From assembly GCA_963798445.1 (NCBI GenBank), contig CAWCTH010000002.1:1116001-1180000 (forward strand): 64,000 nt of DNA, in the 5' to 3' direction. Below are positions 51,724 through 59,599 of this stretch, piece after piece. The stretch's first letter is position 1. Every line of letters starts with the position of its first letter. Origin of the DNA: DASXAI01 sp963798445. GTDB taxonomy: Bacteria > Actinomycetota > Acidimicrobiia > Acidimicrobiales > Ilumatobacteraceae. The notes below the pieces were generated by a model that was given only the letters and a program-made list of their open reading frames with translations, did no database searches and was not told where the DNA came from. Both the position numbers and the translations under genes were made by a program.

Positions 51724-52763
51724 CGGGCGGTCCCCATCGCCGCCTGGGCCTCGATGGCCTCGGCCGCTCGCCGGTACTCCTCGGCCAGCCAGTCCGGACT
51801 CAAGTGCAGATAGACGCGCGTGGAAGCGATCGAACGGTGCCCGGCCTGAGCCTGCAACGCTTCGAGGGCCATCCCCCCTTCGCGCAGTCGGGTGAGGCAG
51901 GTGTGACGCAGCTCGTGGCACGTGCCATGCACCAGACCGGCGCGCATCCGCGCTCGCGACAGGATCTCGTCGAGGCCCTCCGCCGACAGAGGCTGACCGC
52001 GGCGTCGTCCCTTTAGCGCGACGAAGACGCGATCGGTCGCCGACTCGCGCGGCCGCTCGTTGTTCAGGTAGCCAGCGACAGTGGCGAAGAACGTCGGCGA
52101 CATCGGCACGAGCCGCTCGTGACCGCCTTTGCCTTCGGCCACGAACACCCGGCACTCGCCCAAACGCAGGTCCTCGAGCCGCAAGCCCAGCACCTCGCAA
52201 CGGCGCAGCCCGCCCAGCACCATGGCCCGAATCATCGCCCGGTCACGCTCGGTGCGTAGCGCTGCCGTGAGCGCTTCGACCTCGGCCCGCTCGAGGATGC
52301 GAGGCAACCGACGCACGCCCCGCACGAGCGGAACTCCCCGCTGGCCACGCCGGCGGGCTCGTCGACTGGGCAAGCCCCGCGGCACCGGGTTGGCCACCAC
52401 GCCCACATCGCCGCGGGTAACGAGATAGCCATACAGGCTCGACACCGCGGCCAACCGGCGCTTGATCGTCGCCGCCGACAACCCCGACGCCCCGTCAGAA
52501 AGCCGCACCAGGTTCTCGGCACCAACACGAGGACGCTGCTGGGACGAAACGAAGGCCAGCACGTCGGCCGGCGTGACCTCACCGACGTCCTTGCCGACAA
52601 CGTCGAAGAACACCTTCAGGTCATGGGCATAGGACCGCAGCGTGTTCGGACGAGCCCGCGCCGACGCGAACTCCAAGAAGTCATCGATCAGGTCGTGGCC
52701 AACCCGATAGACCCGCTCGCCGTCAGCGAGCACCACGCACTGGAATGACGGAGACCAACCCAC
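51720..52763 (-). CDS. TnpA-like tyrosine recombinase
   Basis: A 347-residue recombinase. The N-terminal SAM-like domain is DFLEFASARARPNTLRSYAH. The catalytic set is Arg187/188 (GGLRRCEVLGL), Lys212 (EGKGGHER), His283 and Arg286 (CHELRHTCL), His309 (AGHRSIAS) and Tyr318 (RVYLHL). GTG 52763 has AGGAGG 8 bases upstream. It is translationally coupled to the 584-residue recombinase, so both are likely needed for movement of the 2.9-kb element. Confidence 0.93.
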   Translation of the reverse strand: MGWSPSFQCVVLADGERVYRVGHDLIDDFLEFASARARPNTLRSYAHDLKVFFDVVGKDVGEVTPADVLAFVSSQQRPRVGAENLVRLSDGASGLSAATIKRRLAAVSSLYGYLVTRGDVGVVANPVPRGLPSRRARRRGQRGVPLVRGVRRLPRILERAEVEALTAALRTERDRAMIRAMVLGGLRRCEVLGLRLEDLRLGECRVFVAEGKGGHERLVPMSPTFFATVAGYLNNERPRESATDRVFVALKGRRRGQPLSAEGLDEILSRARMRAGLVHGTCHELRHTCLTRLREGGMALEALQAQAGHRSIASTRVYLHLSPDWLAEEYRRAAEAIEAQAAMGTAR

Positions 52764-52791
52764 CAGAGATCCTCCTTCGGGACGCTCCGCC

Positions 52792-52805
52792 GGGAAGATC
52801 TTCCC
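52792..52805. promoter_or_regulatory. Perfect 14-bp palindrome between recombinase start and right repeat
   Basis: GGGAAGATCTTCCC, 29 bases upstream of the recombinase start. Possible operator or recombinase-binding site. Confidence 0.45.
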
Positions 52806-52826
52806 CGGACGGCCGCTCCGACAGGT

Positions 52827-52842
52827 GGATCACCCGTATAAC
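52827..52842 (-). repeat. Right terminal inverted repeat
   Basis: GGATCACCCGTATAAC, the reverse complement of the left repeat at 49935. Confidence 0.7.
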
Positions 52843-53025
52843 CGGCGTTGTGGGGCGGGCACATCCACCCCTCACGTGGCGCATTCTGGGACACGGCCTG
52901 GCGGCTGCCTGCTGTCAACGGAACGCCGACTCCGGTCGGCGACGCAAAGGCCGAGGCCGCGTCCAGAGCGGCGCTTGTGCATTCGTGAGGGAGCTGGCGA
53001 ACGCACGCGCCGTCTCCCTCATGTA

Positions 53026-54228
53026 CTACCGCAGCGAGCGGAATGCGGCCCGTAGTTCGGTCGCGAACAGGTCGGGTTCTTCCCAGGCGGCGAAGTGTCC
53101 GCCCTTGTCCACCTCGTTGTAGTAGATGGCGACGTTGGGGTATGCCCTTTCGACCCAGCTGCGGGGGGTCCGCCAGATCTCCCCTGGGAACGAGGTGAAG
53201 CCGACCGGAATCGAGACGGGCGTGGGCGCCTGGCCGGCCGCACGCGCGTTCTCTTGTGCCTCTTCCCAGTACGAGCGCGCCGCCGACGCTCCGGTGCCTG
53301 TCAACCAATACAGGGTGATGTTGTCGACGATGGTTTCTCGGGTGAGATTGCCCGAGACTTGCCCGTCGACAAAGGCGCGGGCGATCTTTTGGTAGCTGTC
53401 GGTGTCGTGATCCATGATCCAGGCCGCCAATGCGATGGGTGAATCCAGAAGGCCGTAGCCGATCGTCTCTGGGCGCGTTGCCTGCTCGACGAAGTAACCC
53501 GTGCCGTCCGCATGGAACACGTCGAGCTGGTCGAGGGCAGCACGCTCTTCTTGGGTGGGTGGCGACGCGCTCAGGGCTTCGGCGTCGCCCAGCGCGGGTG
53601 TGAGAAGGTTGGTGTGGATGCCGATCAACCCGTCGAGCCCGAGACGGCCCATCGCGTCAGTGACCTGGGAGCCCACGTCGCCGCCCTGCGCGACGTACCG
53701 GCTGTAGCCGAGACGGCGCATGAGCTCGTGCCAGGCGTATCCGATCCGGATGGGTCCCCACCCGACCTCGGTCGGCTCGTCGGAGAAGCCATAGCCAGGG
53801 ACGGACGGCAGTACGAGGTGGAACGCGTCCTCCGCGCGTCCACCGTGCCCAGTCGGGTCGGTGAGCGGGCCGATCGTGTCGAGCAACTCGATGATCGAGC
53901 CCGGCCAGCCGTGCGTCATGATCAACGGCAACGCGTTCTCGTGGGCGGACTTCACATGAATGAAGTGGACGTCCACCCCGTCGATCTTGGTCTTGAACTG
54001 CGGAAGGGCGTTTAGTCTCGCTTCGCACTTGCGCCAGTCGTACTCGGTCGTCCAGTAGCGGGCGAGGTTCTGTATCGCCGCCAGCTGCACACCCTGCGAC
54101 CGGTCGGTGACCAGTTCCTTGGTCGGCCAGCGCGTGTCCGCGATGCGGCGACGCAGGTCGTCGATCTGCTCCTCTGGAATCTCGATTTTGAACGACCGAA
54201 TATCGGTCGCGGCGTCGGTCGTCGTCAT
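53026..54228 (-). CDS. Epoxide hydrolase (EHN family)
   Basis: A 400-residue alpha/beta hydrolase with the epoxide hydrolase N-terminal domain: FKIEIPEEQIDDLRRRIADT and LARYWTTEYDWRKCEARLNA. Then HGWPGSIIELLDTIGPL (HGxP oxyanion motif), nucleophile Asp in AQGGDVGSQVTDAMG, tyrosines of the cap, and a catalytic His in DKGGHFAAWEEPDLF. It opens epoxides of xenobiotics or terpenoids to diols. The start has a perfect AAGGAGG 6 bases upstream of ATG 54228. It may be cargo of the surrounding mobile region. Confidence 0.93.
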   Translation of the reverse strand: MTTTDAATDIRSFKIEIPEEQIDDLRRRIADTRWPTKELVTDRSQGVQLAAIQNLARYWTTEYDWRKCEARLNALPQFKTKIDGVDVHFIHVKSAHENALPLIMTHGWPGSIIELLDTIGPLTDPTGHGGRAEDAFHLVLPSVPGYGFSDEPTEVGWGPIRIGYAWHELMRRLGYSRYVAQGGDVGSQVTDAMGRLGLDGLIGIHTNLLTPALGDAEALSASPPTQEERAALDQLDVFHADGTGYFVEQATRPETIGYGLLDSPIALAAWIMDHDTDSYQKIARAFVDGQVSGNLTRETIVDNITLYWLTGTGASAARSYWEEAQENARAAGQAPTPVSIPVGFTSFPGEIWRTPRSWVERAYPNVAIYYNEVDKGGHFAAWEEPDLFATELRAAFRSLR

Positions 54229-54648
54229 GAGGCCTCCTTGATCCGGCAACGCGATCGAGCGTGTTTGTCCCCGGTCGGCACGCTGGTCTGACGCGTCTCC
54301 GGGGAGCGCTGTCGCTGAACGTGCGAGCATATTGCCCGCTCGGGGATCGCCTGCCGACCGGCTAATCGCGACGGAACGACGGCTCGGGTTGCTCGCGCCA
54401 AGGGTAAAGCGTCCCCGAGCATGCGCTCCGGAACCCAGGGGTGCGCCCCGCGACCGATCCCCGAAGTGCGTGCGTAGGGTCGAGGGCGGCACCGGCAGGG
54501 TGTTGTGTCCCCGCCGCCAGCACCCGCGTGAGGAGATGGCCCGTGAGTGGGCAGCTTCTGCTCGTCGCCAGCGGGCCGATTCCGATGGTTGCCCACAGCG
54601 AGACGGCTCCCGTCGCAGTGAGATTCGAACGTCTCGCCGCTCAGGTCG
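54229..54648. other. Spacer with an inverted repeat, no supported gene
   Basis: No natural reading frame seen. GCGAGACG (54599-54606) and CGTCTCGC (54630-54637) are inverted 12-50 bases past the HigA stop and could form a terminator with a 23-base loop. Confidence 0.4.
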
Positions 54649-54951
54649 TCAGGAAGCCGACCGCAGCGAGAACTCGATCTCGTGGCCGATAGCTATGGCG
54701 TAGCGCTGGAGGGTGGACATTTTGGCGTCCACCTCGCCGGCCTCGATGCGTGCGACGGCGGATTGAGACGTCTCCATGCGAGCCGCCACTTCCGCTTGGG
54801 TGAGGCCGAGTTCCTGACGCTTCGCCGCGAGCGCCCGCTGAAGTCGACGCCGCTCGAGGTGGGCGTCGACGAGCGCCGGGAACTCGGGGTTCGTCCGGGC
54901 GCGCTCGGAGATGTAGTCCTCCAGATCGTCGGGCGGGAGCTTGCGCGGCAT
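54649..54951 (-). CDS. higA: HigA-like XRE-family antitoxin
   Basis: A 100-residue protein. An N-terminal segment PRKLPPDDLEDYISERARTN is the toxin-facing part; residues 35-90 are an XRE helix-turn-helix: RALAAKRQELGLTQAEVAAR, METSQSAVARIEAGEVDAKM, STLQRYAIAIG. It follows the toxin gene, the usual HigBA order, with 15 bases between them. A palindrome lies at the junction. Confidence 0.9.
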   Translation of the reverse strand: MPRKLPPDDLEDYISERARTNPEFPALVDAHLERRRLQRALAAKRQELGLTQAEVAARMETSQSAVARIEAGEVDAKMSTLQRYAIAIGHEIEFSLRSAS

Positions 54952-54963
54952 CGGGAGCAGGAT

Positions 54964-54979
54964 ATCTCATCCGTGAGAT
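54964..54979. promoter_or_regulatory. ATCTCA-N4-TGAGAT palindrome at the HigB/HigA junction
   Basis: ATCTCATCCGTGAGAT: 6-base arms. It overlaps the HigB stop and lies 12 bases from the HigA start. The core 14 bases recur in the decayed copy at 35427. Confidence 0.5.
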
Positions 54980-55323
54980 GAACGGCCTCGGGCTCGCCAG
55001 TCGTTCAACCGGCGCTGTGCGACGGCGATCCGAGCTGGCGGCGTCCGCTGGGTCTTCTTCGAGAAGCCTTCGAGCGCGAGGAGAACTTGGCCTTGCAGCC
55101 CTTCCGTGGCGAAGAGGACCCGGTACGCCTGGTGATCGCCGTCGGCACGCACCTCGAAGATCTCGCCGGTGAGATGGCGGGCGGTGACCAACCCGTCGAG
55201 GGCAACCTGCCGCATGGCAGCCGCCACGGAGGCGGCGTCGGCGTCACTGAGGCCGTCGAGGAACTCGCGGACCGGAGACCGTCCGGCCGAGGTTCGGTAC
55301 AGGCGCCAGCGACGACGTTGCAT
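54967..55323 (-). CDS. higB: HigB-like (Gp49-type) toxin
   Basis: A 118-residue RelE-superfamily toxin of the phage Gp49-like group: WRLYRTSAGRSPVREFLDGL, RQVALDGLVTARHLTGEIFE, VRADGDHQAYRVLFATEGLQ and LEGFSKKTQRTPPARIAVAQ. FSKKTQ(R/K)TP is a family hallmark. These cleave translated mRNA. ATG 55323 is 6 bases after the relaxase stop, so it is transcribed with the mobilisation gene. Confidence 0.9.
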   Translation of the reverse strand: MQRRRWRLYRTSAGRSPVREFLDGLSDADAASVAAAMRQVALDGLVTARHLTGEIFEVRADGDHQAYRVLFATEGLQGQVLLALEGFSKKTQRTPPARIAVAQRRLNDWRARGRSSHG

Positions 55324-55329
55324 CGGCGG

Positions 55330-56977
55330 TCAGAGGCCGAGGCCGAGGTCTGGGCCACTGATCTCGGGCCCGATCGGGCGGGAGGGTGGTTCGTGTCCGA
55401 TTGCCCGCGGCAGCGCCCGTTCGGGTGGTTGAGGTCGGTACGCGTCGAGCTCCCGGTCCAAGCGTTCGAGGCGGCGGAGCGCTTCGGGGTGACGGTCCAG
55501 CCAGTCGATGCGATGGTCGCGCCGCTCCCGCAGATCGTCGACCGTCTCGGTCAGCCGGTCGATCTGGCAGCTGCGGGGCCCGAGCATGCTCGGGCCCCGC
55601 AACGGCCGTCCAGTGCTCTCTGGCGTCGTCGAGTTGAGGCGCGAGGTCGCGGATCTGGTAGCGGGCGGTCCGCCGGTCGGATCGGGATGCCTGCGGATCG
55701 TCGGCGCGTCGGCGGACGCTTTCGATTCGACTGGCAAGCCGATGAACGGCAGCGCCGGCGTCTCCCGCGGGCGTGTGCCAGTACGCCGGTCCGCCGGTCT
55801 CGAGGTCGTGTCGGCGCGCCTCAAGGGCGGCAAGCTGCTGGCAGGCGCCGTACAGCTCGTTGGCGGCATCGGGCGGGATGGCCTGGGCGACAGCGTCTCG
55901 TTCACAGCGGAGGCGGGCCTCGCGGATGACGGCTCGCAAACGGCTGGGCGTCTCCGGCGTACGTTCGATCTCGGCCACTGATGTGGTGGGAGTGCCGGTG
56001 TCGATCGCCCACCGTTGCCGTCGGTCATTCGACCAGTCCTGAGCCAGATCCCCTTTGGCCTGGCCCAGGTCGTCGGCCACCACGTACAGGAGGGCGCGCT
56101 CGCGCGGCGACATCGACACGTAGGCGAGCTCCCGTCCGCCACCGTCGAAGAGGCGGTGGCTGACGTCGACGGTGTCGCCCTGGCTGCGATGCACGGTGCG
56201 GGCGTAGCCGTGGTCGAGCCGATCGGGCCCGGCGTCGGCGGTGGAGAGCCGCACGAACTGGTCGTCGTCCATGCGCAGGTCGAGGGTGGCCGCGGTCAGG
56301 TCGACGGCAACGACGACACCGGGTTGACTTGTCACCAGCCGTCCATTGGCGGCCGGAGCGAGCGTCACCACGCGGTCCCCGGCAGCGTACGCCCGTCCGC
56401 CGGTGATGGTGAGCTCGGGGCCGCTCAAGTGGCCTGCCGCCGCCCAGCATTGTCGGGCCAAGCGGTCGAGCTCGGCCACGTTGGCGCGCCGCCAGGCGAA
56501 CATCGCGGCGTCCGTGCCGGCGGACACGTCGCCGTACCAACCGTCCACGAGCGCAATGAGGAGCTCCGCTCGGGACGGAGACAGGCGGATCCGATCGTGC
56601 GCGGCGTACCAGTCGACGGCCTTCGCCACGTCGCCGGAACGGAGTTGGGCCAAGATGTGACGCTCGTCGTGATCGCGTTGGCGGACGTTCTCCCGCAGCA
56701 CGTGCACGCTGTCGCCGTGTCGTGTGACGAGACCCTCGAAGGCGCCAGCCGGCCCGACCGCCCCCAGCTGGCGGTGGTCGCCGACCAGGATCGTCTTTGC
56801 GCCGGCCGTGCCCGCCTCCGTCAGCAATCGCAGCACGGCAGGGTCGTCGGTCATCGCCACCTCGTCGACGATCAGCACCGTCCGGGCATCCAGACGAAGG
56901 CGGTCGTGCTCGAGCCGCCACAACAGCGACGCGACCGTGCGCGACTCGTTCAGGTGCGCCTCACGGCCGAGCGTGCG
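55330..56977 (-). pseudogene. Truncated MobF/TraA relaxase-helicase
   Basis: The helicase half of a conjugative relaxase: TLGREAHLNESRTVASLLWR, Walker B TVLIVDEVAMTD, VGDHRQLGAVGPAGAFEGL (motif III), and the C-terminal YARTVHRSQGDTVDVSHRLF and YVSMSPRERALLYVVADDL (UvrD-C-like). The relaxase domain and Walker A are absent; homology begins at about 56977. Near 55573-55600 a 28-base palindrome marks a frame change, after which ETVDDLRERRDHRIDWLDRH continues to a stop at 55330. It cannot be functional as it stands. Confidence 0.8.
55573..55600. repeat. 28-bp perfect palindrome within the relaxase gene
   Basis: GCGGGGCCCGAGCA (55573-55586) is followed directly by its exact inverse complement (55587-55600). 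It sits where the protein frame changes and its insertion would explain the shift. Confidence 0.6.
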
Positions 56978-57136
56978 ATGGTGGACGACATCGACGCGAC
57001 CCACGACAAGTGGCAGGCGGAACAGCTCCCAGTCACCGACATCGTGATGGAGTCGCCCCATCGCATCTTCGAGGTGACGGACCCGGACGGCCACGTTGTC
57101 GTTGTCCGCGATACGCACGTCATCGGTCCCGTGTAG
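56978..57136 (+). pseudogene. C-terminal fragment of a VOC (glyoxalase-like) protein
   Basis: MVDDIDATHDKWQAEQLPVT, then DIVMESPHRIFEVTDPDGHV and VVVRDTHVIGPV before TAG. FEVTDPDGHVV is the VOC closing motif. It starts exactly where relaxase homology on the other strand ends. Confidence 0.6.
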
Positions 57137-57549
57137 AGGGGAGGCCACGTAATCGGCGACCTGTCTGCCGAGCGCGCCCATACGAGGCTGTCCCACATCG
57201 CGCCGGCTTGGTGGCACCCTCGTCCATCGTGCTGGCGCCTCACGGCCTGAGGGCGCGATGGACAGTGAAGGTTGTGTCGGGCAGATGCTGGTACCCATCC
57301 CGAGTGCCGCCAGGGATGGCTCGACGGCGGCCAAGCACGCCCGCGAGCGCTCCCGTCTGAGCCGCTGGACGAGGCAGTCGCCCTCGTTCGCCGCATCGGC
57401 CCATGCCTGCCGGGGCCGTCCTGTCACGCCTCGTGCCGCCGCGCTCGCCGATGTCTCGTGGGACCGGTGTGGGACGGACCTGGGACCGAACTACGAAAGC
57501 CGCCTCGACGAGCGCGCCTTTCGCTACCCTGAGCAGGGCCTTTACCGAG
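57137..57549. other. Spacer next to tRNA-Gly with GTGGGAC repeats
   Basis: No gene of natural composition. It contains three GTGGGAC-type repeats at 57458-57488 (GTGGGACCG, GTGGGACGG, TGGGACCG). It is the DNA immediately 3' of the tRNA, where integrated elements usually end. Confidence 0.45.
57458..57488. repeat. GTGGGAC direct repeats beside tRNA-Gly
   Basis: Copies with 11-12 base period; the first 21 bases match 49780-49800 at 18 of 21 positions. Confidence 0.5.
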
Positions 57550-57622
57550 AGCGGACGACGGGATTCGAACCCGCGACCCTCACCTTGGCAAGGTGATGCT
57601 CTACCAGCTGAGCCACGTCCGC
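57550..57622 (-). tRNA. tRNA-Gly (GCC anticodon)
   Basis: On the minus strand: acceptor GCGGACG pairs with CGTCCGC, D-arm GCTCAGCTGGTAGAGC, anticodon arm CACCTTGCCAAGGTG with loop TTGCCAA (anticodon GCC), T-arm GCGGGTTCGAATCCCGT, discriminator T. 73 bases; the CCA is not encoded. Its 3' end faces the mobile region (lower coordinates). Confidence 0.95.
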
Positions 57623-57669
57623 GTAGGAGGGCGAGTGTAGCAACGCCGCCCCCGCCTGAACAGGTGGCC

Positions 57670-58581
57670 CTACGTCGTGTCGATGGCCAGCTCCGCCTCC
57701 ACGCGCGGCGCCCCCATGACGACGCCGACGAGCCCCCCGATGACCAGCAGCGCACCCAGCACCTGCAGACCCGTGAGCGTCTGGTCGTAGACCAGCCACG
57801 CCCCCACCGTCGACACGACCGGATTGGCCAGCGTGAGCAGTGACGAGATGGTCACGTCGACGTGCGCGTGGGCCCACGCCATCAGCCCGTGACCGAGGGT
57901 GCCGGGCACCAGCACGAGCGCCATCAACCAGAGCCAGTCCCAATGGTCGAGCGTCCCGAGATCATCCGACAACAGCAGAGCGAACGGAGTCACCACGAGC
58001 GCCGCGACCAGCATCACGCCGGCCAGAAGCGCCGGTACGGAGATGCCGAACATCCGCTGGCGCTTGATCTCGAGGAAGTAGGCGGTGAATGTGAACAAGC
58101 CGGCCAGCGCCAGCAGATCACCCCGGAGCGTGGCGCCGCTGTCGGCGCCGGCACCGATCACGACGGCCGCGACTCCCACGATGCTCACGCCGCCAAACAC
58201 GAGGCTGCGAGTGGTGACGCGCTCACCGAACATGCGCCCGGCCACCAGGAGCACCGGGATGGGGGTCATGGAACCGATCAAGGAGGCATTGGCGATCGAC
58301 GTCTGCTGGAACGAGGCGAACCCGAACAGGATGGACGCGGCGAACATGGCGCCGCCGATCAGGCACCGGCGCAGGATGCGCCACGTCAGCGGCCGGCCCA
58401 CGACTCGGGCCAGCACCAGGGCGATTGGCGTAGCCAGCCACAGCCGCCAGAAGACGATGGTGACCGACGATGCGTCGATGGCCCGCACGAACAGCGGCCC
58501 CAGCCCCCAGGCAAAGACGGCAACGCAGACCGCGACGTAGTGGATGCGCTCGTCGGTACGCGCCGGCGACGGCGTGCTCAT
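57670..58581 (-). CDS. EamA/DMT-family transporter
   Basis: A 303-residue, ten-helix drug/metabolite transporter: VAVCVAVFAWGLGPLFVRAI starts repeat 1, FASFQQTSIANASLIGSMTP is its typical SIANASLI motif, and GTLGHGLMAWAHAHVDVTIS, LLTLANPVVSTVGAWLVYDQ close repeat 2. Exports small metabolites or amino acids. ATG 58581 is 10 bases downstream of the next gene's stop, so the two are probably co-transcribed. Confidence 0.92.
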   Translation of the reverse strand: MSTPSPARTDERIHYVAVCVAVFAWGLGPLFVRAIDASSVTIVFWRLWLATPIALVLARVVGRPLTWRILRRCLIGGAMFAASILFGFASFQQTSIANASLIGSMTPIPVLLVAGRMFGERVTTRSLVFGGVSIVGVAAVVIGAGADSGATLRGDLLALAGLFTFTAYFLEIKRQRMFGISVPALLAGVMLVAALVVTPFALLLSDDLGTLDHWDWLWLMALVLVPGTLGHGLMAWAHAHVDVTISSLLTLANPVVSTVGAWLVYDQTLTGLQVLGALLVIGGLVGVVMGAPRVEAELAIDTT

Positions 58582-58591
58582 GGGGCCCGCA

Positions 58592-58828
58592 TCAGGCGGG
58601 CGCACCATCCCCCGGCGGCCGCAGATCCACCCGCAACACCAAGAAGCCATCCTCGATGGCGCCCTCGGCATCGCCCACGATGGCGAAGTCCTGGAAGTCG
58701 GTCTGGGCCTGCTGCAGGAACAATTGACGCTCGGCCCCACTCACCGGCGGCAGCGGCCGCTGCTTGACGGCAGCCGCCCGGTCCCGGAACCGCTTGATCA
58801 TCGCATCGACGTCCAGGGCTTCGGCCAT
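58592..58828 (-). CDS. Small conserved protein of unknown function
   Basis: A 78-residue acidic protein: MAEALDVDAMIKRFRDRAAA, VKQRPLPPVSGAERQLFLQQ, AQTDFQDFAIVGDAEGAIED, LVLRVDLRPP. Composition and even codon use look genuine. The helix plus strand pattern resembles small actinobacterial DUFs, but I cannot name one. It precedes the EamA gene on the same strand. Confidence 0.65.
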   Translation of the reverse strand: MAEALDVDAMIKRFRDRAAAVKQRPLPPVSGAERQLFLQQAQTDFQDFAIVGDAEGAIEDGFLVLRVDLRPPGDGAPA

Positions 58829-58852
58829 CCCCCTACGGTAGGGCGCGGGCGG

Positions 58853-59569
58853 TCACGACACACGCGGAGCGGCCCGCTCCTCCACCTCGTCCGGGGGTTC
58901 GTCGACCGCCGCGACCTCCTCCGGCGCGAGCGGGGCGACGGCGGCGACCTCCTCGGCAATGGCAGCCGCCTCCTCCGAGGCCACGGCATCGGCCGGATGA
59001 ACCACGTCGTCGGCCGCCAGCGCCGGGACATCCACCGGATCGCGCGCCGCGTCCGGCGCCACGTCAGCCGGCGCCTCGACCTCTGGCCAGGCGACCAGGT
59101 CGTCGTCAGGTTCCTGACCCCGCCGCTCGTGCACCGGCGCCAGCAGCACTGCCCGCGCTGCCGGATCGGCGTCGCGCCACGACCGCGTCCCCATCACATC
59201 GAGGGCGTCGAGGTAGCGCGGCGCCGGCTTCGTGGACCGCCACAACCAGATGGCCAGGCCGAGCAGCACGATCGCCAACCCCACCAGCACGGCCACGATG
59301 CGGTTGACGGTGCGGGTCGACTCCTCGTCACCTGCCGTCGCCACGGTGGTGGTGACAGCAGAAGCCGTGGTCACGGCGGTCGAGGACACCACCGAGGCGG
59401 TAACTGACGTCGCCACCGATGTCGGCGCCGGAGCGATCGTGGTGGGGCTCTGGGCATCGGCCGGCCCAACGACAACGAGCGCGAGCGCCGTCGTCAGAGC
59501 CAGCGTCACGCAGAGCGCGAGGAGGGGGGACCGCCCGGCAGCCGGCATATCGAAGGATGAGTCTCGCAC
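58853..59569 (-). CDS. Exported Thr/Ala-rich protein with one membrane anchor
   Basis: A 238-residue protein: signal peptide (SPLLALCVTLALTTALALVV ... ADAQ), a Thr/Val/Ser-rich extracytoplasmic linker (to about 85), one membrane helix IVAVLVGLAIVLLGLAIWLW, and a cytoplasmic tail of about 125 residues that is very rich in Ala, Glu, Asp, Pro and Val. WLWRSTKPAPRYLDALDVMG follows the helix. Family not recognised. The topology suggests an envelope-associated adaptor. Confidence 0.65.
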   Translation of the reverse strand: MRDSSFDMPAAGRSPLLALCVTLALTTALALVVVGPADAQSPTTIAPAPTSVATSVTASVVSSTAVTTASAVTTTVATAGDEESTRTVNRIVAVLVGLAIVLLGLAIWLWRSTKPAPRYLDALDVMGTRSWRDADPAARAVLLAPVHERRGQEPDDDLVAWPEVEAPADVAPDAARDPVDVPALAADDVVHPADAVASEEAAAIAEEVAAVAPLAPEEVAAVDEPPDEVEERAAPRVS

Positions 59570-59599
59570 GCAGGTGCTAGTACCACCGAGCGGGGCGAT

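Larger units (their letters stand above)
49935..52842 (-). mobile_element. 2.9-kb element with two tyrosine recombinases and terminal inverted repeats
   Basis: GTTATACGGGTGATCC occurs at 49935-49950 and as its reverse complement at 52827-52842, bracketing two coupled recombinase genes. Beyond the 16 identical bases, the inner flanks share GTCGGA-type similarity. Layout recalls Tn554 TnpA-TnpB and RIT elements, but no third small gene is present between the repeats. Confidence 0.7.

Noticed and set aside
54615..54640. GTTCGAATC sequence resembling a tRNA T-loop
   Set aside because: No D-arm, anticodon arm or acceptor stem around it; part of an inverted repeat past the HigA gene.
49780..57488. 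Short repeats as a possible CRISPR array
   Set aside because: Only two or three 10-base copies at each site with no regular spacers; no cas genes in the window.
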